64,000 bases of DNA from Ecdyonurus torrentis (taxonomy: Eukaryota > Arthropoda > Insecta > Ephemeroptera > Heptageniidae). The DNA lies in the NCBI GenBank assembly GCA_949318235.1, contig OX439133.1:30000129-30064128 (forward strand). Reading direction: 5' to 3'. The position numbers and the translations under genes were made by a program. Shown here in pieces: positions 50,455 to 63,766 of this stretch; within the stretch, counting starts at the first letter, position 1; the number at the start of each line of letters is the position of its first letter. The notes beneath the pieces are model-generated. The model was not told where the DNA came from. It was given only the letters and a program-made list of their open reading frames with translations, and did not search any database.

Positions 50455-51600
50455 CTCTAAAAATAACAATCTTGTACAGAGTTTTGAAATACTTTAAAGG
50501 AGTTGTAAACCCAAATCATTTTATTGCATATTTTGTACTTATGATGAGTACTGATTTCAAATCTGGCAAAGAAAAAAAATCGCAAAAGTTTATTTTAGGT
50601 ACATAGGTTTGCCTACCGATGATGTCATATGGGCAAACACAGATTTTCTTCATTTTAGACCTTTGCCTCCCAGTGTTTATGCGGTCACGGCATATTTAGT
50701 TTTCAAAACAAGATACTAGTAAGGAGTAAAAATACTACTGCAGATCATGAGGGGGTCTCATTACGCGTGGCAAATTATATTTTATGTGCAACTATAGAAT
50801 CGAAGGAAATGATGGGTCGTTATTGCAGTAATAAGCTTTGAATCTAGCCCTTGCGCGCTAGGGAAGCTTATGCTGCATAGACCGGACGCTGCACGGGGCG
50901 CGCCACCCCCACATCTGGAATGCATTTATCTTGTCTTCTCTCGGTGCACTCTCCACCTCTTTAAAAACAACAAGCGGCTTATATTTAGGGGAGTCATTAA
51001 ATTTTATTTTTCTATGCAAAAAGTAGTTTTACAAATCAATTAATTGTTCACTTAGTATTTATTTTCTATTGCTCAGACAAAGATGCCAAAAGTATTATAT
51101 ATTTGCCAAAATCACACGGTGAGTCAAAAGTAGTTAGACACACATAGAGCGTAGATATTGTCATTCAAAGTGCAAGTACTTTGATTTTAGATAGGAAGCC
51201 GCCACATTTTTCACCATATGCAGACAAATAATAAAAATATAAGCCGGGCAAAATTGAATGAAATAAATTTTTGCAATTTTTTTTCTTTAAATATAATGAA
51301 CTACAATACTTGTCCAGTAGCTATGGTAAGAGAAAACGTTATTTCCTGACAAACCCTTTAAGTATTACGTTAGAACCACAATGGAATAAACGTTAAACCG
51401 TTGCAAATCTACATTTTTTTTTCATTAAGTCCCAACGCTTGTGACGTCGCTAAAGTTTTTATCGTTACAATTTCAACGTTTAGTGACATCATAATCGTTT
51501 ATTACGCAATACTCATTGCAAAAACTGTGAACAAGATTTTCTATGCTTTTTTTTTTTTTTTTTCTTTTTCTTTTTTTTTTTTTTTTTTTGAAACTACACG
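50455..51600. repeat. Family E copy split by family G
   Basis: CTTGTACAGAGTTTTGAAAT at the left and GTATTACGTTAGAACCACAA with CGCTTGTGACGTCGCTAA at the right are E sequence. The interruption is at TTAA. Confidence 0.7.
50494..51361. repeat. Family G element (868 bp) inserted in E
   Basis: TTAAAGGAGTTGTAAACCC...CTGACAAACCCTTTAA. TTAA is duplicated at both sides relative to the unbroken E copy at 25717-26045. Confidence 0.9.
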
Positions 51601-51840
51601 GACAAAAATAAATACGTAATAATTATGCTAGCTCATTTTCAGCACAATTTGTCAAATAGAGCATAATTTATGCTATACTGTATAATGAATATGTCACAAA
51701 GCATAAATATTATTTTGTACACTATAATTATTTATGTTGTTCCAATTTAGCATCATTTATGCTATAGTGACATAAATACAGCATAAATTAATTAATTTAT
51801 TCTTTCCATGTATTACACCTATTTAAAATTATAAAGTGAT

Positions 51841-52054
51841 TGGAGGTTATCGGTTTAAAAAAATGCTTAAAAATGACTATGGCTTAAAACACGTAAAAGT
51901 ATGTCTAGTATTTCTCATTTAAATTTCTCAGAAATCGGTAGAGTAGTTTTCTCAAAAATCGCAAAAAACGTGTTTTCCTCCATAAGCATAATGTTAAATT
52001 AGGGGACCCTTAGCTTTCCCCGCGTCACCCCTCGCGCTAAACCGATAACCTCCA
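51841..52054. repeat. MITE family A, complete copy (214 bp)
   Basis: TGGAGGTTATCGGTTTA...TAAACCGATAACCTCCA perfect termini, 42 nt beyond the stop of the cysteine-rich gene, so probably in its 3' region. Confidence 0.9.
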
Positions 52055-52096
52055 ATAGTTATATAAATACATAAAACTCTCTAAATTGTCCAAAAT

Positions 52097-53086
52097 TTAC
52101 AAAGTACTAACAGGTGATAACATATTTTGCATAGATTTAAAATTATCCACTCTCTCACTAGCAAAACTTCCCACTTCACTATCACCCACAACTACAGAAC
52201 TCAACATACAAACAGTATTAGTATCATGAGTAGAACAATTTTTACATAGAGGTACAATTTTAGCTTCTTCAGTCTCACTTTCAGATTTCGATTCTTCAGT
52301 ATCTTCTAAACTTAAATTATGAGTACAAATATTCATATTTTCCATACAAAATTCACAAGGTGGTGGTATTAAAGGACCTGCATATGGATTAGGTTCTTTA
52401 TTATTACATGATTCATAATTTTTAATCGTATCAGAACGAATTATGATAGGAGTAACGTATTCTACAGAATCTTGTTCAATTTTATTTGGTACTACTGTAA
52501 TAGATTTAGGTACATCATATCCTAAGGATGTATAATTTAAAGAATCCATGGATATTATATTATAAGATTTACTTAATTCTCCTATAGGTATTGTTACATG
52601 TTCTGAAGAATCTGAATCATTATTACTTGAATTACATTTACATTCGTTATATATATTAAAACAGTTTTTACATGTTGGTTCATTTTTGTTATGATTCGAT
52701 TCACATGTACATGGATTATTAGAGCAATTTTGACATGTTGATTCACATTTATGCCCATATATGGTGGTTATTTTTTGTTGACAGTTTTTACATTTCATTT
52801 CTTTAGGTGGATTAAGACTATCACTGAATGTTAATGAGCCGTTTTGCCATACTGGGTATGTCATTTCTTCGTTTTCGTGTATATTTTCGTGACGTTCCGT
52901 GTATCGATAGTCATAAACTTGTGGGTTATAGAATAGTTGTTGTGATGTTCCGTGACTCATCATGAATTGATTCAAACTCATCATGCTATCGTGAAGCATT
53001 ATTAGATCTTGGATATTTAGATCACGTGGTCTGGGTGGTGCTTCATAGGGGATTAACTTTGGTGGTTTGCTGCCGCGGAGAGATTT
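52097..53086 (-). CDS. Last exon of an unrecognised cysteine-rich protein
   Basis: An open frame of 329 codons runs from an acceptor (ctttgttacag, exon base 53086) to TAA at 52097-52099. It is the longest non-repetitive frame in the window. The first 50 residues are proline- and basic-rich (KPPKLIPYEAPPRPRDLN), then comes a Met-rich stretch. Five cysteine clusters follow: C-x2-C-x11-C (about 102-117 counted from 3 codons before the exon), TCQNCSNNPCTC, TCKNCFNIYNECKC, PCEFCMENMNICTH and LCKNCSTHDTNTVC. The last part is acidic and Ser/Glu-rich. There is no start ATG at its head and no transmembrane segment, so it is a C-terminal region. Upstream exons were not found to 64000. I do not recognise the family. 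The CxxC spacing suggests metal binding or disulfides. Confidence 0.65.
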   Translation of the reverse strand, partial: KSLRGSKPPKLIPYEAPPRPRDLNIQDLIMLHDSMMSLNQFMMSHGTSQQLFYNPQVYDYRYTERHENIHENEEMTYPVWQNGSLTFSDSLNPPKEMKCKNCQQKITTIYGHKCESTCQNCSNNPCTCESNHNKNEPTCKNCFNIYNECKCNSSNNDSDSSEHVTIPIGELSKSYNIISMDSLNYTSLGYDVPKSITVVPNKIEQDSVEYVTPIIIRSDTIKNYESCNNKEPNPYAGPLIPPPCEFCMENMNICTHNLSLEDTEESKSESETEEAKIVPLCKNCSTHDTNTVCMLSSVVVGDSEVGSFASERVDNFKSMQNMLSPVSTL

Positions 53087-53352
53087 CTGTAACAAAGAAA
53101 TATGGTGTAAGATTCTACACTTTTAGAATACAAAGAAGTATAGTATTTGTTTTTCATTGTTATTATTTTTTATTATTGCTGTTGATAATGTTGGGCTGGT
53201 GTGTCCCGTATATTCTCAGTAAACTGTTTTTTTAGGGGGGGGGGGGGGGTAGGCTTTTATAGTTTGACCAACGAACTAAAGTGCAGGTACCAAAATCTAG
53301 TTTTGACGACATGCCATATTTGCAAAATAAAGAAAAGCAACACATACATCTT

Positions 53353-53357
<5 letters not shown>

Positions 53358-53422
<65 letters not shown>
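53358..53422. repeat. (AT)n microsatellite
   Basis: Pure TA run. Confidence 0.97.
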
Positions 53423-53425
<3 letters not shown>

Positions 53426-54285
53426 ATTATTGTTATTCCTAATTTGCATTTCATGATTAAAATTAAGAATTACACGTTTTCAACTTTTAATCGTAAAAAA
53501 AGTTTCTTCCAAAAATTCAGTCTTTAATATACGTTTTTCGTTTTTCATTTTTTTTTTTTTTTTTTTTTTAATTATAACTTTACAACAAAGTCTTTAATTT
53601 TTATGCATATTGATGGCTAGTGAAACTTTGCGAAACTGTACTTTTTGAATTTGACAAGTATCAAAGGTATATAGATATTTAACATAAATGTAATAATAAT
53701 AATCATGGTCCGCAAACAAAAAGCGTAATATTTTCTTGATTAAGATGATATACACCTAATTAATTGCCATGTAAATCATTTATTGTCTAACCTCCTCTAG
53801 TCTATACCACTTTCAGGACATTGTCACTCAAAATTACTGGTAATTTAGTTCGTTGGCCAGCCTATATCGTATTGTATCGTAACTTACAATAAATAATATG
53901 TTAAAAACCATCGATGTAATGAGGTAGTAATAAAATTACTCTTAGCGTTTAAAACTACATTAACTCGTTACAAAACTAATTTATGCGTAATTTTACTAAA
54001 ATGAATTATATAATAAATGATAATAATAATACAACTTAATTTTAGAAATAAATGAGGTATAAAATTAAACATAATATAAAAAATATTACCATGAAATTAA
54101 CTTTAAAAAAATGAATATAATATATTATACTAACTCAGTTCCAAAAATAAATACAATATGATAAAAAAGTTATATTTATAAAATTTCAATGTTATTATTA
54201 CAGTACTTTATGGCTTTAATGAAGTTTATTATTAAACTGTGCTTTGAATTATAAAATAACAATACAGTATATCAGAAAGTAGTTA
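53423..54285. other. AT-rich DNA without supported features
   Basis: Either intron or 5' flank of the cysteine-rich gene. A T-run lies at about 53550. No exon signal. Confidence 0.45.
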
Positions 54286-54374
54286 CAACTATAGGGTGTA
54301 AGCTTTCATGTTAACGTCGACGCCATGTTGGATCATTCAATATAAAATGACTCATTTTGTCAGTTTCAAAATAC

Positions 54375-54675
54375 TATAGGGTGTATGCGGATGACGTCAT
54401 ATTTATTGCGCTTGGAGGCCATACTGGAGTAGTGCATTACATTGCTCAGCATAGGACAAACTTCATTTATTTTCTTCGGGAAATCGGTTAATTTTTTGTT
54501 ATTTGTTATTTTTCTCACATACTTGAGATACTAATTCAACCTATTAACAACATCAATGCTCTCAAAAATACTGCATAGTGTTTTAAAACTGGCAAAATGA
54601 TTTTTTCCCTATGCCACCCATGTTATTGAGTTATCCAACATGGCGTCGACTTTAACATGAATGAATAGACCCTAT
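54375..54675. repeat. MITE family C, complete copy, flanked by two partial copies
   Basis: TATAGGGTGTATGCGGATGA...GAATAGACCCTATA. Partial C copies at 54290-54374 and 54676-54890 abut it in opposite orientation. Confidence 0.85.
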
Positions 54676-55018
54676 AAGTAATATTTTTGAGAGCATTGAT
54701 GTTATAGGTTTAATAAGTATCTTAAGTATGTGAGAAAAATAATAATAACAAAAAATAAATTATTTTTGCAAAGAATTTAGCCAAACAAGAAGTTTGTCCT
54801 ATGCTGAACAATGTTATACAATACTCCAGTATTGCCTCTAAGTGCAATTAATATGACGTAATGCGGATACAATCTATACAACCAAAGTAGGCTTAATTAA
54901 AAAATAATGCTTTTTTTTTATACAACACACAAATTTGTATTGGAAATCAAATTATATATTTCGTAATGAAGTTAGAATCAGTACATCTAATCTAATATCT
55001 GAGTAACAAAATAGATAA

Positions 55019-55019
<1 letters not shown>

Positions 55020-55066
<47 letters not shown>
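55020..55066. repeat. (AAAT)n microsatellite
   Basis: AAAT units next to the hairpin at 55111. Confidence 0.95.
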
Positions 55067-55067
<1 letters not shown>

Positions 55068-55110
55068 ACTTAATAAATAAGGTTAGAAAAAGCAAAGGAA
55101 AAAATATATA

Positions 55111-55292
55111 AGGTGAGACATTGCTAGGTATGTCTTGGGCTCTAACGGGATAACCGTGGCGGGTGTTGTTCTTCTTCTGTTCACGACGTTTCGCGACCTG
55201 CGTTGGTCGCAAAACGTCGTGAACAGAAGAAGAACAACACCCGCCACGGTTATCCCGTTAGAGCCCAAGACATACCTAGCAATGTCTCACCT
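55111..55292. repeat. 88-bp-arm hairpin with 6-nt loop
   Basis: Arms 55111-55198 and 55205-55292 are inverted copies with one mismatch (TTTCGCGACC against GGTCGCAAAA). The loop is TGCGTT. The sequence is GC-rich compared with its surroundings. Confidence 0.95.
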
Positions 55293-56609
55293 CATACATC
55301 GAACCGTGAAAACCTACATATCTACAAAAAATATATAATTTTTCTTTCGTGTGCCGATTCATAGTTTTTTTCTGCCTTATATTTTCTTTAGGAGATTGAT
55401 TCATTGATTCATTGCCTGATTGATTTAACGAAAAACAATAATAAAGCTTTAGCGACTGACAATGAGTAAATGAGTAAAACTACAATATTTATGTACATTT
55501 AAGAATTTTAGATTAAAATGATTTTTCAGTGAAAATTGTTATTCAATTGTATATAGAAATGAAAATGTAATAAAAATATAACTATACTATACTAAATAAA
55601 AAAAAAAAAAATATTTTTTTCACAAAATAACCGTTATTATTTTGATTACCTAAAAATTATGGATATAACAACTGAAAGTTGCAGGTGACCAGCTGATAAT
55701 TCACTAATGTAACTAAACGACAGTGAAATATAAAATTAACATGAAGTTTAAGTGGAAAGATACTTAAAAATTTAGTTATGTCAAACATATGGAAATAAAA
55801 AATTAATGATTAATATTAAAGTTGTACAACACCTTGAACAAAAATGTTGTATAATATTCTAAGAAACCTGAAACTCGTAATGTCTTTATGATGAATTTAA
55901 ATTTAAGTAATTCAAGAAATCATGAAAATAATTTAATTTATAAAGTTATTATTTAAATATTAATAAATATTATAATATAAGTAAGTTATAATTTATTATA
56001 TAATTAAAAACAAACTTTACTTATCTTTACATGTGTATTTATTTTAAATATTTATATGTTAATTTTTAATAGCATTAAAAATTATACGAAATATGAATAA
56101 CATATTTAAAGAATAAAGTATTTTAATAAATATATGTTTGACTTTTGAATTTTTGAACTAAACCTTGGAATAATTTCAATAGCAAAATCAATACATATTC
56201 ATATTAAACAATGTTATGTAGGTTTAAATCTCCAAATTTATTGAAAATTGCGGGAGCATGTGTTTATTGATTGATTGATTGATTGATTTGTTAACTTTCT
56301 TACAATGTTCTATAAAAATATCCAGCATTGTTTACCTCAAACATAATATGGGTAAAAATTGATTATTTTTTTATTGTGGCTTGTTTATTGCAAACAGTTG
56401 ACAGTTTTAGTTTATTTTAAAATAATAAACTTTCTTGCAATAAATAAACTCAAATTAAAATATATATATAAAAAAAAATAATAAAAAAAATCTTAGCTTA
56501 TAAACTACCTTTTTATGTGCAATTTTCACTGGTAGAGAGTATAATTATAAACATTTTAAAGGTTTCATCTCTAGTATTGAATTTTGTTTAATTTTAGGTA
56601 TTCTATGTA
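55293..56609. other. AT-rich DNA; family B fragment
   Basis: A family B left end (ACAACACCTTGAACAAAAAT) lies at about 55818-55880. Otherwise nothing recognised. Confidence 0.5.
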
Positions 56610-56964
56610 TTAAGAGTTGCATATATAGATGGCTTGTATCTCAAAATTTAAAAATAATACTTGTAAATTTTATGATGCCATTGAAAGTTAACTGTAACAG
56701 CTACTTATGATAAAATTTTCAGAACCCGTGACCATCAGATAAGAGAGAAAGTAATTATTGAAATCAACATGCGCTCTTATGGGACTAAAACTTAAAAAAA
56801 AAAAAATAAAAAAAAAAAAATTAAAATCTAGCATATGGTGACCCCCTAATATTTTTACATTTTTGAAGCTACTATATTCTAATACATCAGCTATGAAAAC
56901 TTTCAGATTTTTCTTTCTTTACAATTTAACGTCAAATCCCGCAGTACCTGATTTTCCGCCTTAA
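56610..56964. repeat. MITE family I copy
   Basis: TTAAGAGTTGCATATATAG...GTACCTGATTTTCCGCCTTAA. Internal GTGACCATCAGATAAGAGAG is shared with other I copies. Confidence 0.75.
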
Positions 56965-56981
56965 AATTTGTTGAATAAATG

Positions 56982-57327
56982 TTAAAAGAATAGGCCAGAG
57001 AAAAACATAAACATTTATATCACAAACACTTGATGAGACTTACATAAACAATTAAGTTAGGTTGGCTCAAAACCCAACTGTAGCTCCGTATTAGTGATCA
57101 GAAATTTCAATTTATGCAAACCGTACAGCATTTTCATACCAATTTTTGCATGTTTCTGACGTCATAAACATGAACACCTCACGCAATTTGCATACTTTAC
57201 AGTATTTTCATGTTCTCTCGTGGGGCTACATTAACATTCTGGTAAAAATTATGAACAGTTTTGAAGATTCCATTCCATGTTTATTCATTAAAAAGCACGT
57301 GTTGTTTTATGTGGTCTATGGCTTTAA
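56982..57327. repeat. MITE family D copy
   Basis: TTAAAAGAATAGGCCAGAG...GTGGTCTATGGCTTTAA, with internal CTGACGTCATAAACATGAA. Only 17 nt from the family I element. Confidence 0.85.
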
Positions 57328-60202
57328 TGTTTAGAGACATTTAATGTAAGAAATGTCTCAGTTTTAAATTAAGACCTAGAATTAGTTTGTTTTCTTACGC
57401 AGTGTACTTGGAAGGAATAAATTATCTAATTTATATTAACATTACCATTACAGCATAAATAATTATGCTGTACAACATAATATTCATGTTATGTAACATA
57501 GTTATTATGTGTTAAAAATGAGCTAGCATATTTATTTTTTTTTCCGTGTAGTTAAATCACTGATGCACCATATTTTCCGCTTTATGGAATCAAAAACTGC
57601 ATGCAAACACCGTTAAAATAATAATAACTCATCAACACTTGTAATCTAAGTATTACGAATTAGATCACATTTTTATGTAATAATATATTATTTTTTAAAT
57701 TTGGGATCTTAATTAGTGAAGTAATGAAGTGATAAATTAAAACATAATTTTAAACTATATAATTTAAGGTATTTTGTACTTAATAAAGAAACAAAATACT
57801 TCGAAATTAGTTAATGAAATAAATAATGGACAATTGTCTTGTTAAAAATCTCTTTACAATGATAATAATTTTAATTTTTATAATTTGATACATTATTTTA
57901 TTTTCAAAATTTTTTTTTTTGTATTATTACTATATTTTTTTAGTATTTTTAACTAGTGTATCACTTAAACCTTATATAATGTCCTAATATATATATCCGT
58001 GACTTACAAACTTAAAACACAAATATTATGAAATAATTTATTTGAAAATATAGGATATGTCATAAAAAAATAACAATAAAAATTTGTCTTAAAATGAATC
58101 TCACAATCTTTTAAGTATGCGTTCAAGTAAAATATTGAGAATTGATAATATATTAATAAATAGCAATTTTTATGCATTTAACATGTTATCAGATCAGTTA
58201 TCAGCCTATACCAGCCGATATAGATTTGAGGGGGGGGGGGGTAATGCATTGAAAACAAAATTATATAATACTATAACAAAAACACCCCGAACAAAATCAA
58301 TGTCAATGTGCAAAAAGGTAAAAAATTAAAAAAATAAAATTAAAATAAATTTAAAAAAAAACATTGTTTTTCTTATTGCTTTCTTTTTCTTTTTCTTCCC
58401 TTGTTTTTCTTTTTAACAAATTTTAAAGTAATCATCGCCAAAATATCCGAAATTCCTTACAAAATAAGCTACATTATCATTATTTTATAAATAACACAGT
58501 TGTAATTTTAAAATCTTAATTTGTAATTAATGAAGTAAAACTATATTTAAGATTATAATAATGTTTTTGCAATTTAAATGATTCAAAATGAAGTTACTGT
58601 ACGTAATTTTTAAGAAAACTGTGCGACTTAACGTTATACAGAGGTAGTTAGCCTTGTATACAATTATTATTCGTCTGTATATATAACGAGACACAAAAGA
58701 TTGGCTGGATACAGAGAAAAACAAAAAATACCGTATAGATATTGTTTACTTCCTTTACAATTATGATTTTTTTTTTTTTTTTTTTGTTGTTAACTATGAG
58801 TTTTATTTAAAATTAAATATTATATAAAAACGTACAGTTAAAATATAAAAAATTACCTTTATAAATCAGTTATACGTATATTTAAAATTAGTATGAAAAA
58901 AGTTTACGTATTTAAAATAAGGTAAATATAAAATTTAGTGTCTATGAAATACAAAAATTATAATATAAAATTGTCTGTCGATGTTGGGGGATAAATAATT
59001 TTAGTCGATTGGGTATTACGTTAGGTCCTTAAATAACATTATAACGATTTATTTAGAAACAAATAAGTTTGATTATTTCTTAATTTCAATGGGACCACGT
59101 GCAATGAACAAACTTTTTTTAAATAGTTTGAAATATTCTTAATGCTTTTCTTATGAAAAATTCGTTTTTACTTACTTGTTGCAAAAAATAAAAACATTTT
59201 ACTGCAAGTGGTCCATTAGGGCTGTAAAATAAACCCCCAATTTCATTTAGACCGGGATAAAAAAAAAAATTGAGACTGATTTGGCTTGAACCCAGTTTTT
59301 TTTTTTTTTTTGAGAAAACTACTGCAACGATTCCAGCAAAATGAAAATGAAGGATACTAGGCATACTTGTAATAATAAATTAATTAGAAATATTTTTAAT
59401 TACCCAGGCATTTCATAGCAACATTATACATGTTACAACAAGCATTGTTCTTGTTTACTTTGTGCAATTAATTAATTAGTTTTCAAAAGTATATAGACAA
59501 AATAAAAAAAAACATTTGTCCTATTCTAAGCAATGTTATTCATTGCTCCAGTATGGCGTCAAAGCGCAGACTGTCGTTAACAATTTATACAAGTAAAATG
59601 CGTGCCTTCATTTATGAGCTTTTTAGAGCTATGCATATTTCTATAGGGTTTGTAACAAATTATTATACACAGCCTTATATAATATATTCAACCAAATTGG
59701 AGATAACATAAAATGTAGGTTTCAGTGTTAAAGTCTGTGATATATGAAGGACACGATGCGTTACATTTTGCTTACACGGCTTGCTAACACACTAAACTGA
59801 TGAAATACACATCAATCTTTCGCTCAAAACTATAGGATATCTCAACGAAATAAGTTTTAATCTAATTAGGTTTTATTTTTTTATACACTAGTTCACCTAC
59901 TATAGTTCTACACATTTAGAATAATGATTAATGAAGGTGATATGTAATACTAATTTTTTGTTAATTATATTAATTTTTTTTTTTTAGTAATATTTTAAGA
60001 CTTATAATAACCTTGTATACTGTTACTTGTATAAAATTATAAATATTCAGTCAGAAAGCAGATGTTAATTTTCATCTCAAAAAATGTTTAAGGAGTACAT
60101 CAATTTAAATCAAGATTCCATTGTTACTTAAATCAAGAGTATATTTTCTCTAAATATTAAAATTGGTATTGGCTATGCAATAATTCAACATTAAATACTT
60201 TT

Positions 60203-60233
<31 letters not shown>

Positions 60234-61677
60234 GTGAAAACGCTAATTAACTAAATTTTTAAAGAAAATAGCCAAAAACTTTTGTTCTGTATGTATGCAG
60301 AGCAATATTATTCATTGCTTCAATATGGCTTCAAATCTCGTTCATTATTACGTTATACGCTTACATCCTATATAATATATAAGGTTAAAAATGTTTCTAT
60401 AATAAATGATATAAAAGAAAGTTTCTATAATACATAATAACATGCATACTTTAAAGAATTAATAATAATTTTATTTCTATTGTTATATTCGATAAAAAAA
60501 AAGTAATAACAAAAGAAAACTAAATTAGGAGAAAAAAAGACAGACTTTCTATCTGAATTGAAATTTTAAATATTATACTTGATAATATGAAAAAGAAAAA
60601 AAAGTAATAATAAAAAAAAGAGACTATAATACATCAAATACATAAAATAAATACGAAACACAAATTAATAATAACCTAAGAATGTGTTGAAATATTATAT
60701 AAAATACTAAAAAAAAAATAATAATAAAAAATAAATAAAAAAAAATTAAAAATCAAAAATCAAAAACCATAAAAAAAAAAAAAAAATTTTTTTTACTAAT
60801 AATTAAAGAGGTAGTCACATTTCATTATAAAGTATTCCATAGAAGAGGAAAAAAAGAGCGTAAATTAGAATTTAAAAGACAAAATATTTATACTGTTCAT
60901 AGTATAAATCTGCAGTAAAATTGCACGAGTGAGTGCTTACTTGGTAACTGTGTAGGGAAAGTCACGGTCACCACGCACGTACATTACCTAAATCTATCTA
61001 AGTCACTGTTGCATCATTCTCTATATAACTGCACGCTTCAAATATACTAGTAATATATGAATAATTAATCAGATTATTTAATGTGTTGTGATTTCTGACA
61101 GTTAAACTTATGTTAGAAGTTTATAATTTTAATTATGTAAGAAATGTTGTGATTTATTATATTAGATATAATTTGTGAGAATAATATTTAGAGCAAGAGT
61201 TTTGCTGTAATGTTTCTTATATACCGATAATGAAATTAAATAATAATAAGAAATTTAAAAAAAAAAAGTCTTTAAACGCATACAAATTTTCCGTAATCAG
61301 TGCAGCAGTTTTTTCAAAAATCGGAAAAAATAAAAAATAAAAAGTGGTTTCTTTATAAGTGTAAATGGGTACTACGCATTTTTCTAACGTTCCTGTTATT
61401 AGTGCTATCATTCATTTTAAAATTATTTTTCGTTTCCCAAAATTATTTTACTTAGTTAAAAGATTATTTTAAAAAGAAAGGCCCATCAGTAAATACTTCT
61501 TATCGGCAGTGACGTAGTACCAATAATAATAAGCACGCTATTAGAAATAGACGCGGGACTAGAAATTTAACATTACACTTATGGGGGAAAACACGTTTTT
61601 ATGTAGTTTTTGAGACAACTACTGCACTAATTCCGGAATTTTTTTTAATGAGGGATACTAAGTAAGCATACTTCAAC

Positions 61678-61738
<61 letters not shown>

Positions 61739-62300
61739 ATTGAATAGCAAGTAAGGGTGAAGAAATTGAAATGACAAAAATTCATAATTTAACATGTTTT
61801 AAAATACATATATGAAATATATAATACAATTCATAAAACTTAACTGAATTAATATAATAAAACAACTATTATTATTGTGGACTATTTTTTTGAACCAAAA
61901 TGCATTTGTTCACAAATATAATAATATATTACGTATATTATATAAAATTAATTGAATTTAGTAATTTCTCTCACAGACAGAAAACACTACATAAGATATG
62001 CACTATAATATAATGTATATTTTTTTATTTACATTATTATATAGTATTTTATTATATAATGAAATATTATATTTTTTTATGTTTTATCATAATATTTTTA
62101 ATAATAATTTTATAATTTATTCATAATTAAATTATTCAATTTAAAATTTTATATTTATTTATTAAACTGTGTGGTCAATTTCGATTGTAAATACAATGTA
62201 AAAATTAATAGAATGTATTTTTTTACTACGAAAGAAGCTATAGTCGAATATGGAATGAGGTATTTTGATTTTAAACACTGATGACAGAAGCGTAAAATAA
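57328..62300. other. AT-rich DNA with repeat fragments, no supported gene
   Basis: Family C fragments at about 59515-59600 and 60235-60370. Family A-like fragments at 59280-59370, 61240-61400 and 61565-61690. A T-run at 61686-61730. Some GC-richer sequence at 60930-61035 shows no clear exon. Confidence 0.5.
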
Positions 62301-62307
62301 ATACGAT

Positions 62308-62646
62308 TTAAGGGTTCTCTTCAGTTTGTTTGTATCTTGAAATCTAAAAATGAAAGTTCCTAATTTTTTGATGCCATCTTAAAGTTAATGGTAACACCTA
62401 CCCTTGATAAAAATTTCAGCGCTCGTGACCATCAGATAAGAGAAAAATTAATTATTGAAAATAACATGGGCTCTTATGGGACTAAAACTTCAAAAAATCG
62501 TAATTCAAAATCTAGCATGGTGACCCCCCAAAATTTTTACATTTTTTAAGTTATCTTACCCTAATCTATCACTATGTTAAATTTCAGATTTTTCCTCCTT
62601 TACAACTTTTTAGTCAAATCCCGCAGTAACTGATTTCCCGCCTTAA
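62308..62646. repeat. MITE family I copy
   Basis: TTAAGGGTTCTCTTCAG...CAGTAACTGATTTCCCGCCTTAA. An inverted partial copy follows at about 62830-63080. Confidence 0.75.
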
Positions 62647-63148
62647 TCTCTTCCGTACAGTTTCAGTGTAAATTTTATTGTGGACATCAAATAATTTATT
62701 AAAAAATAGAACAAATGAAGATAAAAATACAAAAGTTGAACCAGAAAACGTGTTTGAATTTACGAGTTTTTTAGAGCCATAATAAATAAAAAAAAATACA
62801 TATATATAAAAATATAATTATACAAATAATACACAGGGTTACATTAGGATAAAATATCTTCAAAAAAGAAAAAAAAATCTGGGTCAGCATGATAAATTAT
62901 GACTTTTTTGAAATTTTACTCCATGTTAATTTCAAAATTATTTTCTCTCTTATCTAATGGTCACGAGCTCTGAAAATTTTAATATAAGTAGCTGTTACTA
63001 TTATCTTTCAAATTGCATCATAAATTTTCTAACTTTTCTTTTTCGATTTTGAGTTACTAGTCATTTAAATAGAACCCTTAACATTTGCTAAGCCAAATAT
63101 ACAACAAAATATAAAAGCTTTCCAAAAAATTTTAGTCTTTATTTAATG

Positions 63149-63464
63149 TTAAAGGCGTAGAACACCTTGAACAAAAAAGTTGCGTAATATCCTAAGAAAC
63201 CTAAAAATTAACGTTGATTTGGCCGGAGTCATTGATTTCTAATTTATTTTCCATTCACAAAATGCCACTGCCGGTCACTGACGTCACAGCTTGCCCGATT
63301 TACTTGCGCGTGGACCAGGCGAGCTGTGACGTCAGTGACCGACAGCGGCATTTTGTGAATGGAAAATAAATTAGAAATCAATGACTCCGGCCAAATCAAC
63401 GTTGATTTTCAGGTTTGTTAGGATATTACGCACCTTTTTTGTTCAAGGTGTTCTACGCCTTTAA
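63149..63464. repeat. Foldback MITE, family B, intact (316 bp)
   Basis: Same ends and length as 4857-5172 and only a few differences, so both copies look recent. Confidence 0.92.
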
Positions 63465-63766
63465 TAAATATTTACTTATCAAAATAATATTTTCAATTAA
63501 TTGTTTTATACGTTGTAATAATATTTGGATTAAACATTATATTTTACATAAATTAAATAAATTTTATTATATAATTATTGCATAAGTATTTTTAAATAAT
63601 TATTAAAAAAATTATATTTTATAGATTTTTTTTTTATTTATAGAATTATTGAACACTGCGATGTGAAGCAGGTAGCAACCATATCAATAAAAGAGGCGAG
63701 TGAATTAGAAACGTTCTAAATAAAATTAAAAGGCTGATAAGTTAAGGAAATTATTTTTAAAAGCAC

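Noticed and set aside
55083..55338. Frames on both strands encoding nearly the same peptide (GSNGITVAGVV...)
   Set aside because: Both arise because the 88-bp hairpin arms are inverted copies; no gene structure.
60930..61035. GC-richer segment as upstream exon of the cysteine-rich gene
   Set aside because: No open frame with matching splice sites on the minus strand could be supported.
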